A stretch of DNA of 64,000 nucleotides, taken from NCBI RefSeq assembly GCF_937770335.1, contig NZ_CALJHY010000003.1, positions 682,001-746,000 of the forward strand, read 5' to 3'. Below are positions 28,269-36,645 of this stretch, one piece after another. Under the pieces are notes generated by a model. The model had not been told where the DNA came from and searched no databases. It saw only the letters and a program-made list of their open reading frames with translations. Source of the DNA: an uncultured Glaciecola sp. Lineage in GTDB: Bacteria > Pseudomonadota > Gammaproteobacteria > Enterobacterales > Alteromonadaceae. Position 1 is the first letter of the stretch, and every line of letters begins with the position of its first letter. The position numbers and the translations under genes are program-made.

Positions 28269-28321
28269 TGTGTTCTCCAAAACGTCAAAAATAATAAATT
28301 ATTACTAAAAATTTTTAAAGC

Positions 28322-28355
28322 AGAGTACTTGATGTAAATGACAGTTATGTTACAC
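28322..28355 (-). promoter_or_regulatory. Candidate Pho-box promoter of the lipoprotein-receptor unit
   Basis: Minus strand: GTGTAAC-ATAA-CTGTCAT at 28355-28338; the second 7-mer is a perfect Pho half-site and the first matches 4/7. The -10-like TACTCT lies at 28327-28322, exactly 10 nt after the box. Compared by eye. Confidence 0.55.
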
Positions 28356-28460
28356 GGTAGTATTGTCACAAAAGTTTAATACAAGGAGGGGTATTTTGGT
28401 TTAAGTTTAATAGCGATTACGTTACTTCTTGAGAACCGAGAACCCAGTAGCTATCGGTAA

Positions 28461-29618
28461 TTAACGTAAGATCGAAACTAATTGTTTATCTCTAAGATCT
28501 TTACTAATTGAATAGTAGCCATTTTCATTCACCATATTTTGCCCTTCATCAGACAAAATAAAGGTGAGGAATGCACGCTCCAAAACAGGTAACTGAGTAT
28601 TCGGCGGTTTGTTCACCACAATGTATAAGTACCGAGAAAACGGATATTTACCTGAGGTAATATTGTCGTTATTTGGTTCTGCATAAAATATTTCGCCTTG
28701 CCTTTTGCTACCAATAGCAAGTGCTTTAACATTGTCATCTAGATGCCCAAGCGCTGCATAACCGAGCCCTCCAACAGACGACGCTATAGATAATACAACC
28801 GACGACGAACCGGGTAATTCATTAACGGTAGCCTTGAAATCGCCCTCACACAAAGCTTGTTTCTTAAATAAATCGTAAGTACCTGATGCAGAATTGCGGC
28901 CATACAAAAGTACTTCCCGATTTTCACCAAACTTGGTCACTCCAATATCAGACCAAGTCTCTATTTTATTGGCTGAACCGCAAAATCTAGTGACCGAAAA
29001 AAGTGCGTCAACTTGCTTGAGCGTTAACGATTGTAACGGGTTATTTTTCTCAACATAAATAGCGATCGCATCCACTGCAACAATAAGAGTGGTCGGTGGA
29101 TAACCATATTTTTGCGTAAAACGGCTGATTTCACCTGCTGTCATTGCTCGTGACATAGGACCTATTGTCGCGGTACCTTGAGTCAGTGCTTGCGGTGCCG
29201 TTGCTGAACCTGATGCTTGAATTTGAAATTTAACATGCGGATATACTGTTTTGAATCGTTCAGACCATAGCGAAATTAACGTCGCTAAAGTATCTGAACC
29301 TACGGATGATATACTTCCATAAACCCCAGCCAGACTCTCTGTTGTTGTTAAGGAAGCTAAGTCTGTTGGAATAGTCTCTGGCAACTCAATAGCGTGCTCT
29401 TTGTTTGATAACGTTTCTATTTGAGACGGGATTGTTGATAAAGGTTGAACTGGTGTTTGTTCCAATATTTGAGCATTCACATATCGCGGGAACAATATAA
29501 ATAAGCCGCAGAATATACAGATTATTCTAGAAGAAAAGTGGCACAAAACATTCTTAGCGGCATTTGGGCTAATGTTATTTTTTGCAGATATGACTTTTGG
29601 TAATAACACGTGGCTCAC
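28461..29618 (-). CDS. PstS-like phosphate-binding protein coupled to phoR
   Basis: Periplasmic substrate-binding protein of the PstS type, 385 residues. A hydrophobic signal segment lies at about 31-49 (ending YVNAQ), and a linker of about 50 residues precedes the binding fold. The phosphate-loop motifs are SSVGSDTLATLISLWSERF, QASGSATAPQAL and LYGRNSASGTYDLFK. The domain ends LTFILSDEGQNMV. The start overlaps the phoR stop (ATGA), so it is translated with the sensor. No pstC, pstA, pstB or phoU gene follows. It may feed a transporter encoded elsewhere or tune PhoR signalling (inference). Binding loops look intact. Confidence 0.87.
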   Translation of the reverse strand: MSHVLLPKVISAKNNISPNAAKNVLCHFSSRIICIFCGLFILFPRYVNAQILEQTPVQPLSTIPSQIETLSNKEHAIELPETIPTDLASLTTTESLAGVYGSISSVGSDTLATLISLWSERFKTVYPHVKFQIQASGSATAPQALTQGTATIGPMSRAMTAGEISRFTQKYGYPPTTLIVAVDAIAIYVEKNNPLQSLTLKQVDALFSVTRFCGSANKIETWSDIGVTKFGENREVLLYGRNSASGTYDLFKKQALCEGDFKATVNELPGSSSVVLSIASSVGGLGYAALGHLDDNVKALAIGSKRQGEIFYAEPNNDNITSGKYPFSRYLYIVVNKPPNTQLPVLERAFLTFILSDEGQNMVNENGYYSISKDLRDKQLVSILR

Positions 29619-30928
29619 GAGTCCAAGCTATGTTCATAGAGAAGTTCTGGAGGTAGTATAAATGAAAATTCACTTCCCTTTCCAATTTTACTCTCAATAT
29701 TTAAATACGAGTTGTGATGATTAAGTACGTGCTTAACAATAGATAGTCCCAAACCTGAGCCACCCGTTTTTCGCGAACGTGCTTTATCCACTCGATAAAA
29801 ACGCTCGGTGAGTCTGCGCAGATGTTTCTCTTCAATACCATCACCGTTATCGACAACAGCAAAATAAGCGCCGGAGCCTCGTCTTTTCCATATTATTTTT
29901 ATATTGCCACCTGGAGGCGTGTAGTAGATAGCGTTGAAGATTAGGTTTGAACAAGCACTGCGCATTTCCGTTTCAACACCAAATATGCGCAATTCATCAT
30001 CTACCTTTAAAGAAATCTTATGTTGCTTTTCTTGATTTAATGTTTGAGCTTCTGTTTCAACTTGCTTCAACATTGCCGTCATATCGATGGTATTTTCGTA
30101 TATTCTCTCTGCCGAAGCTTCAATTCGAGACAAAATAAGCAAGTCTTCAATGAGTGCCTGCATGCGCTTAGTTTGCGTTCCCATTTCCGCCATGGCTTTA
30201 TTCACAAAAGGATTTTTTTCGTCACTATCAACGCTAAGTACTTCAAGATAGCCGTTGATAACCGTCAGTGGAGTGCGTAATTCATGAGATACATTAGCCA
30301 CGAAGTCTTTGCGCATCTCTTCTAACTGAGACACTCGAGAAACATCTCTTACTATCAATAGTAATTGATCTTCACCGTAAGCCATTATCCTATACTCAAA
30401 GGTTTTGTTCGGGTTTGTTGGTGCTGGAATTTCAATAGGGTATTGATATTCACCAGAGTGAAAATAGTTAATGAATTTTGGATGGCGGATCAGGTTGTCG
30501 ATCCTACGTCCAGAATCATCAGGCCACTTTAACCCCATCTCAATTCTTGCATGACGATTACACCAAACGATTTTGGCTTCTTTATCCACGACCACAACAG
30601 CATCCGGAAGTGCTTCAGACCCCTCACGAAAACGCTTTACCAACTGACCTAAGTTACGCCGTTTATTTCTGTTGCGGCGTTGTAAATAATAAATACCTTC
30701 ATAAACATGCTCCCAAACACCTGGCGCTGTCGGCGGAGACATTTTTCGACTTTCCCATATCCACTTGGTTAACCTATATAAGTGTAGATAGTTGAAAATA
30801 ATGAGGGACACGGTAGCGATCAACAACACTAAAGTGACATTTCCAAGATAAGTGCCAAGCAAGATAAGTAAGGCTAGGTAAATAAATAGCCTTAGTATAC
30901 TTTTAGTCCATGAACGCGGGTAATACAT
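29615..30928 (-). CDS. phoR: Phosphate-regulon sensor histidine kinase PhoR
   Basis: Membrane histidine kinase of 437 residues. Two close membrane segments lie at about 11-46, then a linker and a PAS domain (about 95-200: ALPDAVVVVDKEAKIVWCN, GRRIDNLIRHPKF). The HisKA domain has the phospho-acceptor His215 in ANVSHELRTPLTV. The ATP-binding domain has the N-box FNAIYYTPPG, DNGDGI (360-365) and GGSGLGLSIVKH. Length and order equal E. coli PhoR (431). The ATG abuts the phoB stop (TAAATG), and the gene overlaps the PstS-like gene by 4 bp. Confidence 0.97.
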   Translation of the reverse strand: MYYPRSWTKSILRLFIYLALLILLGTYLGNVTLVLLIATVSLIIFNYLHLYRLTKWIWESRKMSPPTAPGVWEHVYEGIYYLQRRNRNKRRNLGQLVKRFREGSEALPDAVVVVDKEAKIVWCNRHARIEMGLKWPDDSGRRIDNLIRHPKFINYFHSGEYQYPIEIPAPTNPNKTFEYRIMAYGEDQLLLIVRDVSRVSQLEEMRKDFVANVSHELRTPLTVINGYLEVLSVDSDEKNPFVNKAMAEMGTQTKRMQALIEDLLILSRIEASAERIYENTIDMTAMLKQVETEAQTLNQEKQHKISLKVDDELRIFGVETEMRSACSNLIFNAIYYTPPGGNIKIIWKRRGSGAYFAVVDNGDGIEEKHLRRLTERFYRVDKARSRKTGGSGLGLSIVKHVLNHHNSYLNIESKIGKGSEFSFILPPELLYEHSLDS

Positions 30929-31618
30929 TTAAATCTTATTTGAGAAGCGATATCCTGCGCCACGGACAGTCTGGATCATCGCATCGTGACCGTGTTGTGA
31001 TAACGCGATGCGAAGACGACGAATATGCACATCAACCGTGCGGTCTTCAACATAAACGTTAGTACCCCAAACATTATCGAGCAATAACTCACGGCTATAT
31101 ACACGCTCTGAGTGAGTCATGAAGAAATGTAATAATTTAAATTCTGTCGGTCCCATCTCCAAAGGATCGCCATTAGCGGTGACCCGATGCGAAATAGGTT
31201 CTAATATCAGACCGTTAAATTCGATTGGTTCTTCTTTTGAAGTGGGTGTCACCCGGCGCATAACTGCTTTAATACGAGCGACTAACTCTTTTGGCGAAAA
31301 CGGTTTGGTAACATAGTCATCAGCACCGGCTTCTAAGCCTCTAATTTTATCATCCTCTTCGCCACGAGCAGTAAGCATGATCACAGGAATGTCTCGTGTA
31401 AATTCGTGTTGTTTCAGCTTTTTTGCCAATTGAACACCGCTACCACCTGGCAGCATCCAGTCAAGAAGTATTAAATCAGGGTAAGGCTCTTTAACTTTTT
31501 CCAATGCGACGTCGAAGTCTTCCGCTTCAACAACATCAAAACCAGCTTGTTCTAAAACAAAAGAAAGCATCTCCCTGATGGGCGCTTCGTCTTCAACTAA
31601 CAAAATTGTTCGAGACAT
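30929..31618 (-). CDS. phoB: Phosphate-regulon response regulator PhoB
   Basis: OmpR-family transcription factor. Receiver with acidic pocket VEDE, phospho-acceptor Asp53 in LILLDWML, Thr83 and Lys105 (VTKPF), the same numbers as E. coli PhoB when the protein starts at ATG 31618 (229 residues). A winged-helix domain follows ([40 protein letters not shown]). An upstream in-frame ATG at 31636 would add MSRVKS but has no ribosome site. The operon phoB-phoR-PstS-like gene reads leftwards; a Pho-box-like site just upstream fits autoregulation. Confidence 0.97.
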   Translation of the reverse strand: MSRTILLVEDEAPIREMLSFVLEQAGFDVVEAEDFDVALEKVKEPYPDLILLDWMLPGGSGVQLAKKLKQHEFTRDIPVIMLTARGEEDDKIRGLEAGADDYVTKPFSPKELVARIKAVMRRVTPTSKEEPIEFNGLILEPISHRVTANGDPLEMGPTEFKLLHFFMTHSERVYSRELLLDNVWGTNVYVEDRTVDVHIRRLRIALSQHGHDAMIQTVRGAGYRFSNKI

Positions 31619-31651
31619 GGATTTAACTCGTGACATAATTAATTGACAACC

Positions 31652-31685
31652 ATTATTAAAGTATTCTGTGACAGTTTTATTAAAT
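31652..31685 (-). promoter_or_regulatory. Candidate Pho-box promoter of phoB
   Basis: Minus strand: ATTTAAT-AAAA-CTGTCAC at 31685-31668 (4/7 and 6/7 half-site matches, AT-only linker), with the -10-like AATAAT at 31657-31652, exactly 10 nt downstream. Compared by eye. Confidence 0.6.
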
Positions 31686-31815
31686 AAGTAAAATAATTAG
31701 TAAAATCACTAAATTAAGCGAAAAATAATCAACAAAGCATCAAATAGCCACAATATTTTAGCGTTTAGTTGCGTCGCCACCAAAATTTATGACATCTCAT
31801 ACTACCCCACCTTAA

Positions 31816-31837
31816 CAATAAGGACACACCTATTTGA
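31816..31837 (+). repeat. AATAAGGACACACCT repeat, half copy
   Basis: Contains CAATAAGGACACACCTATTTGA without the matching right arm. It lies about 35 bp from the perfect palindrome of the same family in the phoB-rdgC spacer. Confidence 0.85.
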
Positions 31838-31871
31838 GCTCTCATTGGTCTGCTTAATTCAAATCCACAAT

Positions 31872-31931
31872 AACCACTCAATAAGGACACACCTGTTTGA
31901 ACGCAAACAGGTGTGTCCTTATTGAGTGGTT
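31872..31931. repeat. AATAAGGACACACCT repeat, perfect palindrome
   Basis: Two perfectly complementary 28-bp arms (31872-31899 and 31904-31931) around a 4-nt loop AACG, with the family core AATAAGGACACACCT in the left arm. As RNA or single-stranded DNA it would form a very stable hairpin. It resembles REP-like palindromes moved by Y1 transposases; no such gene is in the window. Confidence 0.9.
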
Positions 31932-32010
31932 GCGGAAATTCATTTTGACCATCGGCGTCCAGATTGGTAGAGTGCGTTCACTTTTTTAATCGGTAATTAT
32001 TAGAATAAAT

Positions 32011-32907
32011 ATGTGGTTCAAAAATCTTAAATTATATCAACTAACGAACTCGTTAGAGCTCAACGAAGAGCAACTTCAAACTCAGTTAGAAAGTATGTCT
32101 TTCCGTCCCTGCGGCTCTCAAGATATTGCAACCATGGGGTGGACTTCACCTTTTAGAAATAGCGATATGTTATGTCAAAAAACAGCTAATCGTTATTGGT
32201 TGGTACTCAAAAAACAAGAGCGCATCTTGCCAGCGTCGGTGGTTAATAACGAATTAGCTGACAAAGTGGCACAAATTGAAGCCGAGACAGGTTCACCGGT
32301 TCCAAAAAAATCTCAACAAGATTTAAAACAAGAAATTATTCATCGCTTACTTCCACAAGCATTTACCAAAAACAGTGTTACCCACGGCTTTATTTCGCCA
32401 GAGAATAATCTTGTTGTTGTAGATGCAAGTTCTGATGGCGCGGCTGAAGCATTCCTATCTTGCGTTAGAAAATGTATTGGCTCACTTCCAGTTGTTCCAT
32501 TTGCAAAAAGTAGCAAACAAGAGACGCTGACGTCTTGGGTTCTTCAAGATGCACCTGAACAAATTGAAATACTTGATGAAGCAGAGTTCAAGTCACCATC
32601 AGAAGATGGCGCCGTGATTAGATGTAAGTCTCAAGATTTAGATGCTGAGGAAATACTTGCGCATTTGCAATCTGGTATGTTGGTTCAAAAATTAAGCGTT
32701 GCTTGGCAGGATCGGCTCACCTGTATTATTGGTGAAGATTTGTCCATAAAGCGTTTAAAATTCACAGATGTAGTGAAAGAACAAAATGAAGATATACCTA
32801 AAGATGAATTAAATGTGAAGCTTGATGCTGATTTCACGCTGATGTCATCTGAAGTAGTCGAATTTGCTGAAGCACTTCGCAAAATATTTGAAGTTGATTC
32901 AGAATAA
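32011..32907 (+). CDS. rdgC: Recombination-associated protein RdgC
   Basis: Nucleoid-associated DNA-binding protein that forms a ring on DNA and restrains RecA in E. coli; 298 residues against 303 in E. coli. Family hallmarks: the N-terminus MWFKNLKLYQLT, FRPCGSQDIATMGWTSPF, RILPASVVNNELADKVAQIE, and GAVIRCKSQDLDAEEILAHL towards the C-terminus. It is alone on the plus strand after the repeat-containing spacer. Weak ribosome site. Confidence 0.96.
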   Translation: MWFKNLKLYQLTNSLELNEEQLQTQLESMSFRPCGSQDIATMGWTSPFRNSDMLCQKTANRYWLVLKKQERILPASVVNNELADKVAQIEAETGSPVPKKSQQDLKQEIIHRLLPQAFTKNSVTHGFISPENNLVVVDASSDGAAEAFLSCVRKCIGSLPVVPFAKSSKQETLTSWVLQDAPEQIEILDEAEFKSPSEDGAVIRCKSQDLDAEEILAHLQSGMLVQKLSVAWQDRLTCIIGEDLSIKRLKFTDVVKEQNEDIPKDELNVKLDADFTLMSSEVVEFAEALRKIFEVDSE

Positions 32908-32915
32908 CACTAAAG

Positions 32916-32941
32916 GAAGGCTGATCAATCGAACAGCCTTC
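32916..32941 (+). terminator. Possible terminator after rdgC
   Basis: Stem GAAGGCTG / CAGCCTTC with a 10-nt loop, 9 bp after the stop codon; no following T-run, so it may be weak or only a stabilising hairpin. Confidence 0.45.
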
Positions 32942-33275
32942 TAAATGTAGTTTTATTACACCTTTATTACACCTGCCCCAAATACATGCAAATAATCGGT
33001 ACGCAGCATATATAAAAACGCACCAAATTAGCGCAAGGCCAATAAAAACGTGCAGCAATGAAATTTCGTTTTTTTTGTTTATTTTGTTAAAAGCGGGTAA
33101 TAAAGAAGCATAACCTGTTAAAATATAGTAAATAAACTACATTATTAGGTTAAATAAAACGTAAAAATCAGTTATTTCGTAATTTTATTACAAAATAACT
33201 AGATCTCCTTAAGTAAACCCGTATTATTTATATGGCAACAATGCTGTTGCACAATATTATTACTGGGATACTCAT
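32942..33275. other. AT-rich spacer before the small secreted-protein gene
   Basis: A spacer of 334 bp. A minus-strand frame here begins with a hydrophobic stretch (LHVFIGLALIWCVFIY) but needs a TTG start and runs into rdgC; I do not call it a gene. Nothing else recognised. Confidence 0.5.
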
Positions 33276-33725
33276 ATGAAAACTTTATTTACCACTATCG
33301 CGATTGCGACAATCACCTTTACTTCTTCCGTGTCTGCAACAAATGCTCAGCTGCGACCAGCAGACAATACATTTGAAACAAAAGTTTGCTACACCGCAGC
33401 AACTCAAGGGTTGAAAGCCGCTTACGAACTAGTAAGAGAGAGCAGTGAAAATTTTGACCGCTTCACTACTATTTTAAGGTGCAACGGTGAGTCATTGGTT
33501 CGTTCTGCAAGAGCATTTAAACAAGCAAACCAAGCACAAACAACAAGAAAAGTTAGATTCGTTACTGATGAGTCAATTGAGTCAAAAATTTGTTTGGATG
33601 CCGTAATACTTGGTGCTGACACTGCTATAGAAAAGCATGACGTGCAACATGTAAATATCATTTGTAACAATCAAGATATTAAGATATTTGCTAAGAGATT
33701 TGCTGGAAAAACAGTCTCTTTATAA
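33276..33725 (+). CDS. Small exported protein with two DUF3718-like repeats
   Basis: 149 residues with a signal peptide (MKTLFTTIAIATITFTSSVSA-T). The mature part has two related units: KVCYTAATQGLKAAYE...TILRCNGESLVRSARAF (about 36-81) and KICLDAVILGADTAIE...NIICNNQDIKIFAKRF (about 106-143). Each has a Cys near its start and a C-N pair near its end, which suggests one disulfide per unit. This pattern resembles DUF3718, a small exported family of gammaproteobacteria with no known function; that assignment is from memory of the pattern. Single gene with its own spacer on both sides. Confidence 0.7.
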   Translation: MKTLFTTIAIATITFTSSVSATNAQLRPADNTFETKVCYTAATQGLKAAYELVRESSENFDRFTTILRCNGESLVRSARAFKQANQAQTTRKVRFVTDESIESKICLDAVILGADTAIEKHDVQHVNIICNNQDIKIFAKRFAGKTVSL

Positions 33726-33766
33726 AGCAGAAATACGGAACAGGATAGTTCCCAGCAAATCCTGAA

Positions 33767-33809
33767 ATGGCGAAAAATCGAGACACTACGCGTTTTTATT
33801 TTTCGCCAT
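33767..33809. repeat. Inverted repeat with 12-bp arms
   Basis: ATGGCGAAAAAT / ATTTTTCGCCAT, perfect arms around a 19-nt loop; a second small dyad GAGCC-TTA-GGCTC follows at about 33843-33855. It could terminate the DUF3718-like gene, but T-runs lie inside the stem, and the arrangement looks more like a small mobile or structural repeat. Confidence 0.6.
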
Positions 33810-33979
33810 CCAGTGACCCACCAATCTTTGCCGCAATAATTCGGAGCCTTAGGCTCTCTTCCCATAGCATTCATTGTAAATACAAACTAAAAACTCAACA
33901 AATATTGAGCTTTTTAGTCAATGAGCTTAAGCAATAAGTATTCAGTCCATAATACAAGATATTAAAGGCGTAAATGTAA

Positions 33980-34813
33980 TTACATAAAGATAGACTTAGC
34001 GTTGTCTCTCATTTCTGCAAACTCAGGAGATTGGTAAATGTCTGCGTCAGTAAAGATTACTTTCTCTAGCGCTAAGCTTAAAATTTCATCACTGTTATCT
34101 GCTTGGTTAGAAAGTGCTGCGCCTATGCGCACAAAATCAATGTAATCAATGGTTGGCTCATTAAATTCTAAATTCCGCCAATGCTCTGCGCATTGAATGA
34201 AAACATCGTTGAATTGCCACTCACGCATGATGCTACCACCAATGCGACCAGACAATCTCTTAATTGCTACCTCTAGGAAAGTTGGATTAGCAAAAACACT
34301 ATCATGCCGTTCGGCTTCAGTTAGCACAGGTAATGCACCAATATTAGCGACTAAAGCAGAAAGCGTCATAGTATCTAAACTTAAGTTCTTTTTACCCGTT
34401 GCTGCTTGATAAGTCTGCATGGCAGCCATAGCATTTGCCACAAGATCTACCGTGTCAGTCCACATTTTCATCATATATTTTTTAACAACTTCATTTTTCG
34501 AAACAAAAAGCTGCTCCATCGCTAACGCAGTAGCAATGTTTTTTACTTGATATAGACCAATTCGAGTTACCGCTTGCGTCGTGGAAGTGACTTTTACCGT
34601 GCGACCCAAGTACGCACTATTAGAAATTTTTATCATTCGGGCGCTTAGCGAGGGGTCTTGCCTCACAACGTCGGACATGTCGTTCAGATTGACGTTAGGA
34701 TCATCAGCCGATTTTCGTACTTTTAATGCAATTGCAGGAAGAGTCGGTAATACCAATGTATCGTTGTTAATTTTTTCGACTAAAATAGTTAGCAGTGCAT
34801 TTTGAGTAGACAT
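33980..34813 (-). CDS. HDOD-domain protein (soluble)
   Basis: 277 residues with no membrane segment. The HDOD domain starts almost at the N-terminus (LVLPTLPAIALKVRKSADDP), followed by DVVRQDPSLSARMIKISNSAYLG, QAVTRIGLYQVKNIATALAMEQLF and a central ALVANIGALPVL, the usual HDOD pattern in which the metal-binding HD pair is lost. HDOD proteins act as protein-interaction modules in signalling. It differs from the other HDOD gene in lacking a membrane anchor, and neighbours give no functional hint. Confidence 0.85.
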   Translation of the reverse strand: MSTQNALLTILVEKINNDTLVLPTLPAIALKVRKSADDPNVNLNDMSDVVRQDPSLSARMIKISNSAYLGRTVKVTSTTQAVTRIGLYQVKNIATALAMEQLFVSKNEVVKKYMMKMWTDTVDLVANAMAAMQTYQAATGKKNLSLDTMTLSALVANIGALPVLTEAERHDSVFANPTFLEVAIKRLSGRIGGSIMREWQFNDVFIQCAEHWRNLEFNEPTIDYIDFVRIGAALSNQADNSDEILSLALEKVIFTDADIYQSPEFAEMRDNAKSIFM

Positions 34814-34935
34814 GAAAATAAAGCCCTATATTTTTTATTTTGGTCAACCTAAGGGACCAAACTCTGACGACATTTCACGCTTCGTTTGACAGCCTAATGA
34901 TAAAACTAATAATCACTGCAAACCTATGAATTCGT

Positions 34936-35298
34936 TTAACCTTTTAATCGTTCTTGATAAGGAGGCCATCCCAATGCTTTTCCCGCTAAAACGTGCAAAT
35001 GAATATGATAAACCGTTTGTCCGCCATCTTGATTACAATTCATGACTGTTCGAAATCCCTGCTGCGCAACACCTAAGTCTTTGGCTATATTTGCAGCAAC
35101 TCGATGCATGTATCCAACGAGCGCTTCATCTTCAGCTGCGATATCATTTGTGGTAGCAATCGCCTTTTTAGGAATGACTAAGAAGTGCACAGGCGCTTGT
35201 GGATTAATATCCTTAAACGCGAGAACCCTTTCATCTTCAAACAATATATCGGCGGGGATCTCTTTATTAATAATTTTTGTAAATATCGTATTAGTCAT
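34936..35298 (-). CDS. hinT: HIT-family purine nucleoside phosphoramidase HinT
   Basis: Hydrolyses AMP-lysine and related adenosine phosphoramidates; cytosolic dimer. 120 residues. The histidine-triad motif HIHLHVLAG (about 98-106) is intact. The N-terminal MTNTIFTKIINKEIPADILFEDE and INPQAPVHFLVIPKK are typical of HinT. The ATG is 47 bp from the uppP stop on the same strand, so it may be read through from the folB-folK-uppP unit. Confidence 0.95.
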   Translation of the reverse strand: MTNTIFTKIINKEIPADILFEDERVLAFKDINPQAPVHFLVIPKKAIATTNDIAAEDEALVGYMHRVAANIAKDLGVAQQGFRTVMNCNQDGGQTVYHIHLHVLAGKALGWPPYQERLKG

Positions 35299-35344
35299 AC
35301 TAACAGCCCTTTTGGTAAACGATAGATTAATTTGCGTATATAAA

Positions 35345-36145
35345 TTAGCCTAAAACAATGTATAACAATACGAAACCTAATACCAACCGATAAATGACGA
35401 ACGGCAACATACCTATTCTAGAGATCCAATTTAAAAATAAAAATATACACAAATAAGCAGCAACAAAAGAGAACACAGCCCCATACAACAACTCATTCCA
35501 ATTGACTTTAGCGACGTTTCCTAATAGATCTAATACCGAAAACAAACCAGCACCCAAAATGATCGGTATAGATAGTAAAAATGAAAATTTCGCTGTACTT
35601 TCACGATCTAGTCCAAGCATTAGCCCTGCCGTCATAGTTATACCCGAGCGCGACGTGCCAGGAATAATAGCAATAGCTTGAGCTAAGCCAATAATAACGG
35701 CTTCTTTTAAACCAATTTTTTCAATTTTTTTTGTCTGTTTTGCTGTTACGTCTGCATACCAGAGTAATAAACCAAAGACGATAGTCGTGATTGCAATAAC
35801 CATGGCGATTCTCAAGTTTTCGGCAACAAAATCTTTCATTAAGTAACCGAAAATGACACCTGGAATAGTAGAAATAATAATCCACCATCCTAACTTACTT
35901 TCTGCGGTTTGCTGACGACTTAAACCATGCGAAAACCAAGCAACTGCAAGCTTAGTAATGTCATTTCTTAAATAAATAATCACCGCCATTAAGCTACCCA
36001 CATGCACGGCAACATCGAACGCTAAACCCTGCTCTCGCCATCCTAAAATTTCGGCTGGCAAAATAAGATGAGCAGAACTAGAAATAGGTAAAAATTCAGT
36101 TAACCCTTGAATGATTGCAAGAATAATTATTTCAAAAAACGTCAT
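35345..36145 (-). CDS. uppP: Undecaprenyl-diphosphatase (UppP/BacA)
   Basis: Integral membrane phosphatase that recycles the lipid carrier for peptidoglycan. 266 residues, about eight membrane helices. Catalytic signatures are present: GLTEFLPISSSAHLIL near the N-terminus with the glutamate-rich box, and PGTSRSGITMTAGLMLGLDR with the catalytic Ser/Arg. The start overlaps the folK stop by 4 bp (ATGA), so folB-folK-uppP are translationally coupled. Confidence 0.96.
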   Translation of the reverse strand: MTFFEIIILAIIQGLTEFLPISSSAHLILPAEILGWREQGLAFDVAVHVGSLMAVIIYLRNDITKLAVAWFSHGLSRQQTAESKLGWWIIISTIPGVIFGYLMKDFVAENLRIAMVIAITTIVFGLLLWYADVTAKQTKKIEKIGLKEAVIIGLAQAIAIIPGTSRSGITMTAGLMLGLDRESTAKFSFLLSIPIILGAGLFSVLDLLGNVAKVNWNELLYGAVFSFVAAYLCIFLFLNWISRIGMLPFVIYRLVLGFVLLYIVLG

Positions 36146-36645
36146 GTCGGTCTTTTACTCCACGAGTAGTCAGCGACCCACAAGTTTTGTTTTTGCTTGT
36201 CATATTGCTGCCATAAAGTTTGATACGTTTTTTTCACCACCGGGTGAATATGCTGTGGCACTAAATCAGCTAGCGGTCTCAAGACGAATGCATTGTAGAG
36301 AATCTCCTCACGCGGTAATATGACGGGTTTATCGATGACATGCTCATCAAAGATCAATAAATCGAGGTCAAGTGTTCGTGGTGCAAATTTTTGTACACCT
36401 CTAATTCGACCATTCGTATCTTCAATTTTTTTTAATATTTCACACACACTAGCAACACTTCCATCGGTTTGTGCTGACACAACTAAATTAAAAAACGTAT
36501 CTCCATTAAAGCCGACAGATTCACTTTCGTAAACAGGTGAGAGCTGCACATTGTCAAAAGCTTCAACTATCCCATTGAGCCCTGCATCGGTGTTCGCCGC
36601 TTTGTCGATGTTAGAGCCTACACTTATCAATATAAAATGAGACAC
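36142..36645 (-). CDS. folK: 7,8-dihydro-6-hydroxymethylpterin pyrophosphokinase
   Basis: Transfers pyrophosphate from ATP to the pterin in folate synthesis. With GTG at 36645 the protein has 167 residues beginning SHFILISVGSNIDKAANTD, the usual FolK N-terminus (E. coli 159). This GTG overlaps the folB stop (TAGTG), whereas the ATG at 36669 lies deep inside folB and adds eight residues; GTG is preferred. Family motifs: SPVYESESVGF, FFNLVVSAQTD, KFAPRTLDLDLLIFD (the substrate- and metal-binding DLD box) and LPREEILYNAFVLRPLAD. Second gene of the folB-folK-uppP run. Confidence 0.93.
   Translation of the reverse strand: MSHFILISVGSNIDKAANTDAGLNGIVEAFDNVQLSPVYESESVGFNGDTFFNLVVSAQTDGSVASVCEILKKIEDTNGRIRGVQKFAPRTLDLDLLIFDEHVIDKPVILPREEILYNAFVLRPLADLVPQHIHPVVKKTYQTLWQQYDKQKQNLWVADYSWSKRPT

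Noticed and set aside
32834-33058. Minus-strand frame with a hydrophobic N-terminus (LHVFIGLALIWCVFIY)
   Set aside because: Needs a TTG start, has no ribosome site and ends inside rdgC on the opposite strand; coding character fades after about 35 residues.
33671-33874. Minus-strand frame over the 12-bp inverted repeat
   Set aside because: The frame covers the repeat and runs into the DUF3718-like gene; it is better explained by the repeat than by a protein.
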